Origin: Shewanella psychrophila
GTDB taxonomy: Bacteria > Pseudomonadota > Gammaproteobacteria > Enterobacterales > Shewanellaceae
Reading direction: 5' to 3'
DNA length: 64,000 bases
NCBI RefSeq assembly: GCF_002005305.1
Contig: NZ_CP014782.1
Location: 1,240,001-1,304,000, forward strand
Of this stretch, positions 7,988-17,266 are shown piece after piece. The notes beneath the pieces were generated by a model. That model made no database searches, was not told where the DNA came from, and worked only from the letters and a program-made list of their open reading frames with translations. The position numbers and the translations under genes were made by a program. Within the stretch, counting starts at the first letter, position 1. The number at the start of each line of letters is the position of its first letter.

Positions 7988-9826
7988 ATGTCACTTTTCA
8001 AGCCGAAGCTTTCACGTCTTTCGCTACTTATCGCGCTTTCAATAGGACTATCTGCCTGTAATGCCTCGAATAATGACGAAAACGACTCAGTATTATCTAA
8101 AACAGAAGAGGCTGAACAATTCCTAACTCAGTCTGAGCAGACATTGAGTGAGCTGTCAGTCGAAATAAATCGTGCCGAATGGATCTACAGCAACTTTATT
8201 ACCGACGATACAGCGGCCCTGTCAGCATCAGCAAGTGAGAAACTTACCGCAACATCGGTCAGACTCGCCACCCAAGCTGCACAATATACTGATTTAAAAC
8301 TAGATGATGCCAGTCAACGCAAACTCAATATCTTACGTAGTTCTTTGGTACTCCCCGCCCCACTCGATCCGGATAAAAATGCTGAACTTGCAGGGATAAG
8401 TTCACAGCTCAATGGCTTATATGGTAAGGGAAAATATTGCTTCGATGACGGCCACTGCTTAACTCAACCTGAGTTGTCCGCAATCATGGCAGAATCCAGC
8501 GACCCCAAATTATTGCTAGAAGTATGGCAAGGTTGGCGTGAGATAGCCAAACCTATGCGTCCTCTGTTCCAGCGCGAAGTTGAATTGGCCAATGAAGGCG
8601 CAAATGACCTTGGCTACGCCGATTTGTCAGTATTGTGGCGCAGTCAATATGACATGAAGCCTGATGAGTTCTCAAATGAATTAGACAGACTATGGGGTCA
8701 AGTTAAGCCCCTCTATGATTCATTACACTGTTATGTTCGTGGCGAGCTCAATGAAGAGTATGGCGATGAAATTGTACCGTCAAATGGACCAATTCCGGCT
8801 CACTTACTTGGAAACATGTGGGCGCAAAGTTGGGGCAATATCTATGATAAAGTCTCGCCACAAGATGCAGATCCTGGCTATGAAGTCACTCAATTACTTG
8901 CCGAGCATGACTATGATGAAGTCAAAATGGTTAAGCAGGCTGAAAACTTCTTTAGCTCACTCGGTTTCGATGAGCTACCAGACTCTTTCTGGACTCGTTC
9001 GTTATTCGTGCAACCTAAAGATCGTGATGTTGTGTGTCATGCATCGGCTTGGGATCTGGATAACCTCGATGATATACGGATCAAGATGTGCATTCAGAAA
9101 ACGGCAGAAGATTTTACCGTTATCCATCATGAGCTAGGCCACAACTATTACCAGCGAGCATACAAAGAGCAGCCTTTCATCTTTAAAAATAGTGCAAATG
9201 ATGGCTTCCACGAAGCGATTGGTGACACCATTGCCTTATCTATCACCCCGAGTTATCTCAAACAGATAGGCTTACTCGATGAAATCCCCGATGCCTCGAA
9301 AGATATCGGCCTGTTACTCAAGCAAGCCTTGGATAAAGTCGCCTTTATGCCCTTTGGCTTGATGATAGATCAATGGCGCTGGAAAGTGTTCAGTGGTGAA
9401 ATCACACCGGCTAAATATAACCAAGCCTGGTGGGATCTCAGAGAGAAATACCAGGGAGTCAAGGCACCCATCGAGAGAAGTGAAGATGACTTCGACCCAG
9501 GCGCTAAATACCATGTACCCGGTAATGTCCCTTATACGCGTTATTTCCTGGCTCACATTTTACAGTTCCAATTCCACAAATCCCTGTGTGAGACTGCTGG
9601 TGATACGGGGCCCGTACATAGATGTAGCATCTATGGCAATAAAGCTGCAGGCAGTAAACTCAATACTATGTTGGAGATGGGGCTAAGCCGTCCATGGCCC
9701 GAAGCGCTGAACGTTGTAACCGGTAGTCAGGAGATGGATGCCAGTGCCGTACTCGATTACTTTGCCCCGTTACAAGTTTGGTTAAATGAGCAGAACGCTC
9801 AGGCTAATCGCCAATGTGGTTGGTGA
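7988..9826 (+). CDS. M2-family (ACE-like) peptidyl-dipeptidase, lipoprotein
   Basis: A 612-aa zinc peptidase of family M2, homologous to angiotensin-converting enzyme. The N-terminal lipoprotein signal ends LSAC (lipidated Cys near residue 24), so it is exported and membrane-tethered. Zinc ligands are the HHELGH motif (H381, E382, H385) and E409 in FHEAIGD. The region SANDGFHEAIGD and the tail segment with PWPEAL fit M2. It would release C-terminal dipeptides from oligopeptides in the periplasm. AAGGA precedes the ATG. It is monocistronic, with its own terminator. Confidence 0.9.
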   Translation: MSLFKPKLSRLSLLIALSIGLSACNASNNDENDSVLSKTEEAEQFLTQSEQTLSELSVEINRAEWIYSNFITDDTAALSASASEKLTATSVRLATQAAQYTDLKLDDASQRKLNILRSSLVLPAPLDPDKNAELAGISSQLNGLYGKGKYCFDDGHCLTQPELSAIMAESSDPKLLLEVWQGWREIAKPMRPLFQREVELANEGANDLGYADLSVLWRSQYDMKPDEFSNELDRLWGQVKPLYDSLHCYVRGELNEEYGDEIVPSNGPIPAHLLGNMWAQSWGNIYDKVSPQDADPGYEVTQLLAEHDYDEVKMVKQAENFFSSLGFDELPDSFWTRSLFVQPKDRDVVCHASAWDLDNLDDIRIKMCIQKTAEDFTVIHHELGHNYYQRAYKEQPFIFKNSANDGFHEAIGDTIALSITPSYLKQIGLLDEIPDASKDIGLLLKQALDKVAFMPFGLMIDQWRWKVFSGEITPAKYNQAWWDLREKYQGVKAPIERSEDDFDPGAKYHVPGNVPYTRYFLAHILQFQFHKSLCETAGDTGPVHRCSIYGNKAAGSKLNTMLEMGLSRPWPEALNVVTGSQEMDASAVLDYFAPLQVWLNEQNAQANRQCGW

Positions 9827-9875
9827 TGTGTGTAAGGCACGCTGAATCATTGAGATTAATGTCATAAACGATGAA

Positions 9876-9902
9876 GGGCGCTTTATTAAAGTGCCCTTTT
9901 CT
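9876..9902 (+). terminator. Terminator after the M2 peptidase gene
   Basis: GGGCGCTTT-ATT-AAAGTGCCC stem (one G-T pair) followed by TTTTCT. Confidence 0.85.
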
Positions 9903-10024
9903 ACTTAAACTCAGGCTCTATCCCAACAATTCCCCAACCGACACACTTTGTTAAGAACTAAAACTTTAGATAATCAATGTCATCTATTATAGTGACATCA
10001 GTAATAGTGGATTTGAAATATTTA

Positions 10025-10600
10025 ATGTCATTAATAAAAGTTCTCTTAGTGAGCCTATTCTCTTTTCTGTACTCGATACAGCCGGCGATGGCAGAGTCGG
10101 AAGATAATAAAGCAATTAATCAGTTATATACCCAATTTGCGCTGGCATTTAACCAACTAGATGCAGCCATAGTTGAGAATATTTATGCTGAAGATGCCTG
10201 CTATGTCCCTGAAAATCAAAGTAAGGGTATCACTATGGGTCGTGAGAACATCATCGCGGTTTATAAGAAGTTTTTTGGTAAAATTAAACACAAAGAAGCA
10301 CGCATCGAAGTCGATTTCAGAGTCGTAGAACGTCAAATGGAGAGTCATAACGCAACAGACGTAGGCTACTACCTGATCCGTTTTCATCCTTCGGAAGATG
10401 CCGAAGAACCTATCAGTGAATTTGCCGGCAAGTTTGTCAATGTATCTAAAAAGAATGCCGATGGAAAATGGTATCTAACCGTTGATACCAACAACCGTTC
10501 AGAGACACCATTTTACTATAATGCAAAACCCTCTCCAGACCTGTATTATGGCCGTCACTTTTCACCACTCACTGCCGAGAACTATGCCGAACAACCTTAA
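10025..10600 (+). CDS. Exported SnoaL/NTF2-like (DUF4440-type) protein
   Basis: Function unknown. The chosen start gives a 191-aa protein with a clean signal peptide (SLIKVLLVSLFSFLYSI, cleavage after PAMA). The mature part reads like an NTF2/SnoaL fold (DUF4440-like): INQLYTQFALAFNQLDAAIVE, Y..DA, MGRENIIAVYKKFF, then KWYLTVDTNN. An in-frame ATG at 9977 would add 16 residues and bury the signal; neither start has a strong ribosome site. Its stop overlaps the next gene by 17 nt, so the two are co-translated. Confidence 0.72.
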   Translation: MSLIKVLLVSLFSFLYSIQPAMAESEDNKAINQLYTQFALAFNQLDAAIVENIYAEDACYVPENQSKGITMGRENIIAVYKKFFGKIKHKEARIEVDFRVVERQMESHNATDVGYYLIRFHPSEDAEEPISEFAGKFVNVSKKNADGKWYLTVDTNNRSETPFYYNAKPSPDLYYGRHFSPLTAENYAEQP

Positions 10601-11066
10601 AATCGTTTGTCCTTGTGGTCATAAAGTCCAAGATCCCCCCCTTTTATACCAAGCTTGCTGCGAACGATTTCATTCAAATGCCCTGAAAGCAAACAGTCCT
10701 GAACAGCTAATGCGAAGCCGCTACGCTGCATTCGTACTACACTTGTATGACTATTTAATCGCGACACATCATCCCGAATTTTTACAAGGCCTTACGGCTA
10801 ATACATTAGCTCAAAGCCCGGAAACCCACTGGTTATCTCTGGAAGTCATGTCCTCATCAAGCACTGATTTGGATGGAAAAGTTGAATTCCAAGCTTGGTA
10901 TAAAGATGACTCTGGAATAAACGCGATCCACGAAATCTCAGATTTCCAGTGTATCGGCGGGCAGTGGCTTTATACTCAGGGAGAGCAATTCGATGCTATC
11001 TTCCCTAAACGCAATCAAACTTGTCTTTGTGGAAGTGGTAAGAAATTCAAACAGTGTTGCTTATGA
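10584..11066 (+). CDS. ychJ: YchJ-family SEC-C zinc-motif protein
   Basis: A 160-aa UPF0225/YchJ-like protein of unknown biochemical role. It carries two short zinc-knuckle regions: an N-terminal C-x-C-G-x...CCERF cluster (VCPCGHK) and a C-terminal SEC-C motif (CLCGSGKKFKQCC), separated by an NTF2-like core with the family signature MRSRYAAFV. The ATG at 10584 was chosen because it starts the conserved MPNNLKIVCPCG block; longer in-frame starts lie inside the preceding gene. It overlaps that gene by 17 nt. Confidence 0.88.
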   Translation: MPNNLKIVCPCGHKVQDPPLLYQACCERFHSNALKANSPEQLMRSRYAAFVLHLYDYLIATHHPEFLQGLTANTLAQSPETHWLSLEVMSSSSTDLDGKVEFQAWYKDDSGINAIHEISDFQCIGGQWLYTQGEQFDAIFPKRNQTCLCGSGKKFKQCCL

Positions 11067-11107
11067 TGATGTTTAAAGCACAAGATGCAAATAGATGAAT
11101 TGTCTTT

Positions 11108-13312
11108 TTAATGGATCAGCGCTGGGTTGGATTTAAATAAAAACTGGCTAAACTCAGACTCCCTCAGCGCGGGACTGTAAAGAAAACCTTGAGCCTGATG
11201 ACATAGATGTTCCGATAAGAAAGCTTCTTGCTCCTTAGTCTCTACCCCCTCAGCAGTTAACGATATATTAAGCGCCGAGGCCATCGCTATGATGGCACTC
11301 ACAATCTCACGACTCTCTCGACTTACCGTTAAATCTGAAATAAACGAACGGTCAATTTTAAGTTTACTGATAGGAAACTGTTTCAGATAACGCATCGAAC
11401 TGTAGCCGGTACCAAAGTCATCGATCGCCAAGCCTACACCGAGTTCAGAAAGTTCAGTGCATAGCTTAGTTGCATAATTGATATCTTCCATCAATTCTGT
11501 TTCTGTGATCTCTAAAATCAGGGAACCAGGTTGAAGCCGATAACGAGACACCAAGCTCCATACCAGCTCAAAGAGGTTACCACTAAAAAATTGACGAGCC
11601 GACACATTAACATGCATAGAAATATCAATTTGATGATGTTGCCACAGATTGAGTTGCCTGCACGCGGCTTCCAACACCCAAGAGCCAATTGCATTAATCA
11701 GGCCCGTTTGCTCAGCAATATCGATAAAAGCACCGGGATACAGCACCCCTTTCTTAGGGTGGTGCCAGCGTATCAATGCTTCTGCACCTATATACGTTTT
11801 GCTCTTGAGGTCTTTAAGAGGCTGATAGTAGAGTTCAAACTCCCTCCCCCGCAATGCAGTTTGCAGATCGCGCTCTATCTGCGAGTCTTCTTTGAAGGTA
11901 TTGAGTAAAGCATTATTAAATACTTGGATCTTATCACTTTGCTTTTTCTTTGCGTATTGTAGTGCGATATCGGCACAGGCTAAGGGAACGAAGTTGTCTT
12001 CGACAGACTCTATATCGACAATGGCCAGAGCCGGTTTAGGTTGGATCTGTTCGCGGCCTATGATAACTGGCAGAGTCAGTTGGCAGTATAACCTGGCGGT
12101 AATGTAGTCCATGTCCACTTGATTTTGCAATGGAAGAATAATCGCAAATTCATCACTACCCACCCTAGCAAGTTGATCTGTTTTATTAACCGTGGCGAAA
12201 TGCTTTAAACGTCTGGCCACTTCAATCAGTAACGCATCACCACTTTTGTGACCGTAAGTATCATTGAAACGTTTAAAACCACAGAGGTCGATAAGGATCA
12301 ATTGACCAGATTGACAGCTCTCTAACTCTTTATTGAAATAACTGCGATTATAGAGTCCAGTCAAACCACAACGCCAAGCTAATCGTTCTAATTTAGACTG
12401 GTACTGCTTTTCTTCTGAAATATCATCGGCTTTAACCAGTGCGTAATGATTACCTCGTTCGGTAATAAACTGTTTAACTGAATACCTAAGCCAATATTGT
12501 TTTCCATCAGCACGAACAACTTGGCTCTCTCCTTTGGCCACAGAGCCCATTAACACCTTTTCTAAGACAAGATTAGCCTGTTCAGGATGTTGTTGAATAA
12601 AGTCGAGTCGTTTGAATGACTGGCCAATGATTTGATGTTTAGGGATACCGGAGACAAACTCATGGGCTAGGTTTACATATTCGATCAAATCCGTCTTCAA
12701 GTTGATCAACATACTCACCTGCTCAGATTCTTCATCGGCGCTTAACAGTAAGGTGAGTCGCTCATCTTTCTCATAAGCGTTATGCGTTGCCAGCGTTAGC
12801 GCGAGTTGATCGGCGACATGAGTCGCAATATGAATCTCACTATCGGACCAGGAACCCACATATGTTCTTTCTAAGTATAAGACACCTTCGAGATGACCAT
12901 TAATTCTTATGGCCACATCCAGGGAAGACATGATTCCTTTCGGCTTAAAATAGACATCCGCGATCTCTTTTATTCTAGGATCTTCATCTACTTCGCTTAT
13001 ATCAATCAAACATTTGTTTCTGAGTTCAACAATATAATCAGGACAATCTGTGGGGGCGGGACGTGAATACACTATAGGCAGCAAGGGACCATAATCAGCG
13101 GCCGGGCTGATTTGATTGTCTTTACAAGAGAGCATACAGACACCGACATAAGTCACAGCGAGTTGCTGACACAATAACTCAGTCGCCAATTCAGCCGTTT
13201 TCTGAAAGTCACCTTCCTGTTTCTCTTTAGAGTTAACGATGCACTCTAATAGATCTTGATACGCACGCTTCTTCACGAATTCCCTAAACAGTAAGCAAAG
13301 CTGCTCACTCAA
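11108..13312 (-). CDS. GAF-PAS-GGDEF-EAL c-di-GMP signalling protein
   Basis: A 734-aa soluble protein. Order: GAF-like domain (about 20-175), PAS domain (about 190-300), GGDEF (about 310-465), EAL (about 485-725). The GGDEF signature is GSDEF (385-389), a departure at the second glycine, so cyclase activity is uncertain. The EAL domain keeps EAL at 511-513, NVSARQF, EITETELM, DDFGTGYSS at 631-639, KIDRSFI and AEGVET, so c-di-GMP phosphodiesterase activity is likely. No transmembrane segment is seen. Start is TTG at 13312; no in-frame ATG lies nearby and a stop lies just upstream. Confidence 0.88.
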   Translation of the reverse strand: MSEQLCLLFREFVKKRAYQDLLECIVNSKEKQEGDFQKTAELATELLCQQLAVTYVGVCMLSCKDNQISPAADYGPLLPIVYSRPAPTDCPDYIVELRNKCLIDISEVDEDPRIKEIADVYFKPKGIMSSLDVAIRINGHLEGVLYLERTYVGSWSDSEIHIATHVADQLALTLATHNAYEKDERLTLLLSADEESEQVSMLINLKTDLIEYVNLAHEFVSGIPKHQIIGQSFKRLDFIQQHPEQANLVLEKVLMGSVAKGESQVVRADGKQYWLRYSVKQFITERGNHYALVKADDISEEKQYQSKLERLAWRCGLTGLYNRSYFNKELESCQSGQLILIDLCGFKRFNDTYGHKSGDALLIEVARRLKHFATVNKTDQLARVGSDEFAIILPLQNQVDMDYITARLYCQLTLPVIIGREQIQPKPALAIVDIESVEDNFVPLACADIALQYAKKKQSDKIQVFNNALLNTFKEDSQIERDLQTALRGREFELYYQPLKDLKSKTYIGAEALIRWHHPKKGVLYPGAFIDIAEQTGLINAIGSWVLEAACRQLNLWQHHQIDISMHVNVSARQFFSGNLFELVWSLVSRYRLQPGSLILEITETELMEDINYATKLCTELSELGVGLAIDDFGTGYSSMRYLKQFPISKLKIDRSFISDLTVSRESREIVSAIIAMASALNISLTAEGVETKEQEAFLSEHLCHQAQGFLYSPALRESEFSQFLFKSNPALIH

Positions 13313-13423
13313 AGTTTCATATAATGATGATTAATGTATTCAAAGTTATTGAAACGATTATTAGTATTATTATTTTAATTTAGCCTACACATAATATTAC
13401 CTTTGAGCAACAAGGACATAATG

Positions 13424-13711
13424 CTAAATCGTATTTTCTAATTGAAAAATCATTTTTTCTGCACTGAAGGCGAAATTAATTGTCAAGCAAATCCCTGAGT
13501 CGATACTCGTTGACTCAACGACGACATCATCGAACCTAGCTTGAACTTTCTGTCGCAATAAGGCTGACTCATCCAAGGCTTGTGGCCCGTTGAAGTTGAC
13601 GATCAGTTGCCTATCATGTTCATCGATCACGGAGCCAATATCGGCATAACTACCACAATCATTACACGTATCGTTGACTAAAACGGATTGGGCATTCTGA
13701 ATATTTTTCAT
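13424..13711 (-). CDS. YfcZ/YiiS-like (DUF406) small protein
   Basis: A 95-aa cytosolic protein. The C-terminal segment LTINFAFSAEKMIFQL closely resembles the end of E. coli YfcZ/YiiS (DUF406). An N-terminal C-x2-C pair (NDTCNDCGS) could bind metal. Function unknown. It has its own gap on both sides and appears monocistronic. Confidence 0.8.
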   Translation of the reverse strand: MKNIQNAQSVLVNDTCNDCGSYADIGSVIDEHDRQLIVNFNGPQALDESALLRQKVQARFDDVVVESTSIDSGICLTINFAFSAEKMIFQLENTI

Positions 13712-13891
13712 GGCATATCTGTCTCGTAAATAAACTTATTTATCCATTATACGCCTATGTTATATAAGCAATGTCAGATACCTCAAATTTCAGCAATAAA
13801 AACGAATAAAATGAGGGGACTCATGAGACTCTAAAAACAAGAACAACATCCAGATGTCACCTGACTGAAACCTAAGATAATTAAGCTCAGG

Positions 13892-14404
13892 CTAACACGC
13901 CTCCATGATTCGACTCATCTGCCTTTGCTTAGAAAGAATATCGACAAAATGAGGAGACTCGAAATCTATTGCATCACCATAACCCACTTCTTTCGATTTA
14001 GACCTGATAAATTTCTCGCGTGTTAAGAGATCACAATTGGTTAGCACCTGTTGCATCTCTACTGGCTCACTTCCTCGGGTGACCATAGCTTCGGATTGAA
14101 TCGCTTGGGCTAATTGAAAAGCGCGAGCCCCCCCCTCTCTAAATATTCGGCTATGTTCTACGGGTGAGCTATCCACCGACAGATCGCTAACTAACTGCAG
14201 AGGTGCCGCTAAGTCGAACTTTGTCCTCAGTTGATCATCAATATTTTTTCCCAGCAGATCCGTTTGGAATTGAGCCATATCTCGAGCATCGGTAGATAAC
14301 AGGGCCAATAAAAGAGCAAACTCCCCTCGACGGCCATTATCTATCGCATGATTAAGCCTAGTGCCTAATTGTGACTCATTTACTAATACATTACTCATTC
14401 GCAT
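13892..14404 (-). CDS. VC2046/SO_2500-type conserved protein
   Basis: A 170-aa helical, soluble protein with no catalytic motif I can see. It resembles the uncharacterised family found next to the tRNA-Tyr array in Shewanella and Vibrio; this is from memory, not a search. Segments include GRRGEFALLLALLSTDARD and REGGARAFQLAQAI. A second in-frame ATG two codons in is an equally good start. It lies upstream of and divergent from the tRNA-Tyr promoter. Confidence 0.72.
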   Translation of the reverse strand: MRMSNVLVNESQLGTRLNHAIDNGRRGEFALLLALLSTDARDMAQFQTDLLGKNIDDQLRTKFDLAAPLQLVSDLSVDSSPVEHSRIFREGGARAFQLAQAIQSEAMVTRGSEPVEMQQVLTNCDLLTREKFIRSKSKEVGYGDAIDFESPHFVDILSKQRQMSRIMEAC

Positions 14405-14484
14405 AAAAAAACATCAATAAATCAACTCGTTGATAGTTAATCGACCGCTTAAACCAGAACTTTAGCTTTTTTTCAAATAGAGGC

Positions 14485-14513
14485 TTTACACTGGTGTAGT
14501 TTGTGACTACTAT
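14485..14513 (+). promoter_or_regulatory. Promoter of the tRNA-Tyr array
   Basis: TTTACA (14485-14490), 17-bp spacer, TACTAT (14508-14513), then the GC-rich discriminator TGCCGCC. This is a strong sigma-70 layout with the discriminator typical of stringently controlled stable RNA genes. The first tRNA begins 15 bp downstream. Confidence 0.8.
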
Positions 14514-14528
14514 TGCCGCCGCAATTGA

Positions 14529-14613
14529 GGAGGGGTTCCCGAGTGGCCAAAGGGATCAGACTGTAAATCTGACGGCTCAGCCTTCGAAGGTTCGAATCCT
14601 TCTCCCTCCACCA
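14529..14613 (+). tRNA. tRNA-Tyr (GTA), copy 1
   Basis: 85 nt with a long variable arm, anticodon GTA in ACTGTAAATC, and encoded CCA. Acceptor GGAGGGG pairs with TCCCTCC, ending in a G7-U66 wobble. Identical to copies 2-4. Confidence 0.97.
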
Positions 14614-14644
14614 TTTGCACTAAAGAAATAAAATAAAGATATCC

Positions 14645-14729
14645 GGAGGGGTTCCCGAGTGGCCAAAGGGATCAGACTGTAAATCTGACGGCTCAGCCTT
14701 CGAAGGTTCGAATCCTTCTCCCTCCACCA
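14645..14729 (+). tRNA. tRNA-Tyr (GTA), copy 2
   Basis: Identical 85-nt gene, 31 bp after copy 1. Encoded CCA; anticodon GTA. Confidence 0.97.
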
Positions 14730-15003
14730 TCTTTATTTAGTGACTTTAGACGTGTGAAAGCTAATGTTTCTTCTTGCTGTTTTTTACTCACTGCAGAATA
14801 ACATTAGTCCAGTAGAGAAAAATGTGGAGGGGTTCCCGAGTGGCCAAAGGGATCAGACTGTAAATCTGACGGCTCAGCCTTCGAAGGTTCGAATCCTTCT
14901 CCCTCCACCATCTTTACTTAGTGATTGTAGACATGTGAAAACTAATGTCCTTCTTGCTGTTATTACTCACTGCAGAATGATATTTAGTCAGAATAGAAAA
15001 TGT
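14730..15003 (+). repeat. Duplicated spacers in the tRNA-Tyr array
   Basis: The spacers at 14730-14825 and 14911-15003 align along their length (shared TTAGTGA, AGAC.TGTGAAA, TTCTTGCTGTT, ACTCACTGCAGAAT and AGTC..AATAGAAAA-like blocks) with scattered substitutions and small indels. Spacer 1 (14614-14644) is unrelated. Copies 3 and 4 therefore arose by duplication of a tRNA-plus-spacer unit. Confidence 0.8.
14826..14910 (+). tRNA. tRNA-Tyr (GTA), copy 3
   Basis: Identical 85-nt gene. The spacer before it is a near copy of the spacer before copy 4, indicating recent tandem duplication of a roughly 180-bp unit. Confidence 0.97.
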
Positions 15004-15088
15004 GGAGGGGTTCCCGAGTGGCCAAAGGGATCAGACTGTAAATCTGACGGCTCAGCCTTCGAAGGTTCGAATCCTTCTCCCTCCACCA
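15004..15088 (+). tRNA. tRNA-Tyr (GTA), copy 4
   Basis: Identical 85-nt gene, last of the array. No clear intrinsic terminator follows in 15089-15300. Confidence 0.97.
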
Positions 15089-15312
15089 CTTCTCTCAACT
15101 ACCGCCAACCTCAGTTGTACACCCCCATTTAACTTACTGTCATTGTCCTATTGGCTAACGTCTTATCCCAGAGACTTACCGATTTCCTAATGTGCCCCAT
15201 ATATAATTATCTTTCCCCTGACTCGCACGATAGATTCGGCTTTCACGATTAATTCAATTTCGCTATCATCAGCTACCTTTCGTTATATTCACCTTCAATG
15301 GTCAGAGGCAAC

Positions 15313-16374
15313 ATGGCATCTTCTTGGGTAAATCAGGCAATCGCAATCATAGACGCTGATTATCAGCGTAGTGCTGACACACATTTAATTAAGTTAGATC
15401 TTCCGGTACTGACTGGGATCGACATCTATCTGAAAGATGAAAGTACTCATCCCACAGGCAGCTTAAAACATAGACTGGCACGTTCACTCTTCCTTTATGC
15501 ATTATGTAATGGTTGGATTAGCGAAGGGACCACAGTCATAGAGTCCTCATCGGGAAGCACGGCGGTATCTGAAGCTTACTTTGCCCGCTTACTCGGCTTG
15601 CCTTTCATCGCAGTCATGCCTCGCACAACAGCGAAGAAGAAGGTACAGCAAATCGAATTTTATGGTGGTCAGTGTCATTTTGTCGATCATTCCAATGAAA
15701 TTTACGCAGAATCAGAACGCTTAGCCAGTAAATTAAAGGGCCATTACATGGACCAATTTACCTACGCTGAACGGGCGACAGATTGGCGAGGCAATAATAA
15801 TATTGCTAATTCTATTTTTGATCAGATGAACAGAGAGCCCCACCCTATACCTAAGTGGATTGTGATGAGCCCAGGTACAGGTGGCACGTCGGCGACGATT
15901 GGGCGCTATATTCGCTATCAACAGTTGGACACTCGCCTCTGTGTCGTCGATCCAGACAATTCAGTTTTCTATGATTACTACACCAGCGGCGACAACTCGA
16001 TCACATCAGTCAAAGGCAGTAAGATTGAAGGCATAGGTAGGCCCCGGGTCGAACCTTCTTTCATACCAGGGGTTATCGATCATATGGAGAAGATACCTGA
16101 CGCCGCATCCGTGGCTACCATCTACTGGTTAGAGAAGTTCATCGGCCGTAAAGCGGGTCCATCTACCGGAACCAACCTTTATGGGGTATTGCAGATAGCC
16201 GCTAGAATGCACGCTAGGGGTGAAACGGGCTCATTAGTCACTCTCTTATGTGATTCCGGTGAACGTTACCTGGATACTTACTACCACCCTGATTGGGTTA
16301 AAGAAAATATTGGTGATCTCAGCCAGTTTAACAACCAACTCAAGAATTTTGATATGACAGGCAAGCTAGCTTAG
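15313..16374 (+). CDS. PLP-dependent cysteine synthase/desulfhydrase-family protein
   Basis: A 353-aa fold-type II PLP enzyme. The PLP lysine is in PTGSLKHRLA; the phosphate-binding loop region SPGTGGTSATIGRY and the segment ESSSGSTAVSEAYFARLLG fit the cysteine synthase superfamily. The GSLKHR form and the length recall the Cds1-type L-cysteine desulfhydrases more than CysK or CysM, which are shorter and carry a different lysine motif. ATG at 15313 was chosen because AGAGG stands 4 nt upstream; a longer in-frame start exists at 15298. Monocistronic; a long inverted repeat follows. Confidence 0.82.
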   Translation: MASSWVNQAIAIIDADYQRSADTHLIKLDLPVLTGIDIYLKDESTHPTGSLKHRLARSLFLYALCNGWISEGTTVIESSSGSTAVSEAYFARLLGLPFIAVMPRTTAKKKVQQIEFYGGQCHFVDHSNEIYAESERLASKLKGHYMDQFTYAERATDWRGNNNIANSIFDQMNREPHPIPKWIVMSPGTGGTSATIGRYIRYQQLDTRLCVVDPDNSVFYDYYTSGDNSITSVKGSKIEGIGRPRVEPSFIPGVIDHMEKIPDAASVATIYWLEKFIGRKAGPSTGTNLYGVLQIAARMHARGETGSLVTLLCDSGERYLDTYYHPDWVKENIGDLSQFNNQLKNFDMTGKLA

Positions 16375-16380
16375 CTAATT

Positions 16381-16420
16381 TCCCTTTAGCCGAATGAATT
16401 TCCTCACTCGGCTAAAGGGA
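16381..16420. terminator. 13-bp stem-loop between convergent genes
   Basis: TCCCTTTAGCCGA / TCGGCTAAAGGGA is a perfect 13-bp inverted repeat with a 14-nt loop, placed between the stop of the PLP enzyme and the stop of queE. It has no T tract on either side, so it is a factor-dependent or 3'-end-protecting structure serving both transcripts rather than a classical terminator. Confidence 0.55.
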
Positions 16421-16429
16421 TAGTCTGGA

Positions 16430-17098
16430 TCAATCTATATTGAGGTATTTATGCGTCTGTATCGATAAACGCCAGTTGCGCTCGATACAGGTTTTCATTG
16501 CAAGTTCTGTAGCTCGAGGTTTCTGACTAATGGGCTGCAGGCAGATCGTTTTACCATCAAGCTCGATACCCTCTAGTAAATCATCCAAATCATCGATATG
16601 TTTGGACGTGGCTACCGGATGCTTAATCTCATCGGCTCGCTCGAGTGCCTGATTAAGTACCGCCATGCCCGCTTTCATATTCACCTTAGGTGATACAGTG
16701 ACCCAAGTCTTATCTGAACAGATAACATCAAACGTGCCACTGGTCTCTATTTGAGTCCCGTAGCCTTGACAGTTAAGCATTGATGTTAATTCTGTCAAAT
16801 CATGGATACATGGCTCTCCGCCAGTGATCACGACATGTTTTGCGCTGAAACCTTTGCGTGTAAAAAAGTCGATAAGATCTTTTGCAGTCAACTCGGACCA
16901 GCGACCTATCTCTCCATCAACCTGTATGACCTGCTCTGGGACGACTCGATTTTGCTCGAAAACATCCCATGTATGTTTAGTATCACACCACGAACACCCT
17001 ACCGGGCACCCCTGAAGCCTCACGAAGATGGCTGGAACACCGGTAAAAAAACCTTCACCCTGGATGGTCTCGAAAACTTCATTAACTGGATACTTCAT
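16430..17098 (-). CDS. queE: 7-carboxy-7-deazaguanine synthase
   Basis: Radical-SAM enzyme that converts 6-carboxytetrahydropterin to 7-carboxy-7-deazaguanine for queuosine synthesis. It is 222 aa. The cluster motif is C-x3-C-x2-C (C31, C35, C38 in GCPVGCSWCDTKHTW), and VITGGEPCIHD follows. The N-terminal VNEVFETIQGEG is family-typical. It is divergent from queC across 168 bp, so the two queuosine genes share an upstream region. Confidence 0.96.
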   Translation of the reverse strand: MKYPVNEVFETIQGEGFFTGVPAIFVRLQGCPVGCSWCDTKHTWDVFEQNRVVPEQVIQVDGEIGRWSELTAKDLIDFFTRKGFSAKHVVITGGEPCIHDLTELTSMLNCQGYGTQIETSGTFDVICSDKTWVTVSPKVNMKAGMAVLNQALERADEIKHPVATSKHIDDLDDLLEGIELDGKTICLQPISQKPRATELAMKTCIERNWRLSIQTHKYLNID

Positions 17099-17266
17099 GG
17101 TCTATCTCTACAAGGATGGCCGGCATTTATAGTGTATTTTTAGTTTACAGGCAAGCGATAAAACCGCTTTGGAACGAGTAAAAAGCCAATACTGGTTCAA
17201 CTGATATTATACAAGCGAGGGACTGTCAGTTAAAATGACGACAATTTAACTACTTGAGTGAACAAT

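Noticed and set aside
14764..15190. Open frames across the tRNA-Tyr genes (62-122 codons)
   Set aside because: They run through the tRNA sequence and repeat the same peptide from each copy; they are by-products of the tRNA repeats.
17099..17266. preQ1-type riboswitch between queE and queC
   Set aside because: The 168-bp gap shows no preQ1 aptamer pattern I can recognise, and such switches are not expected here in this group.
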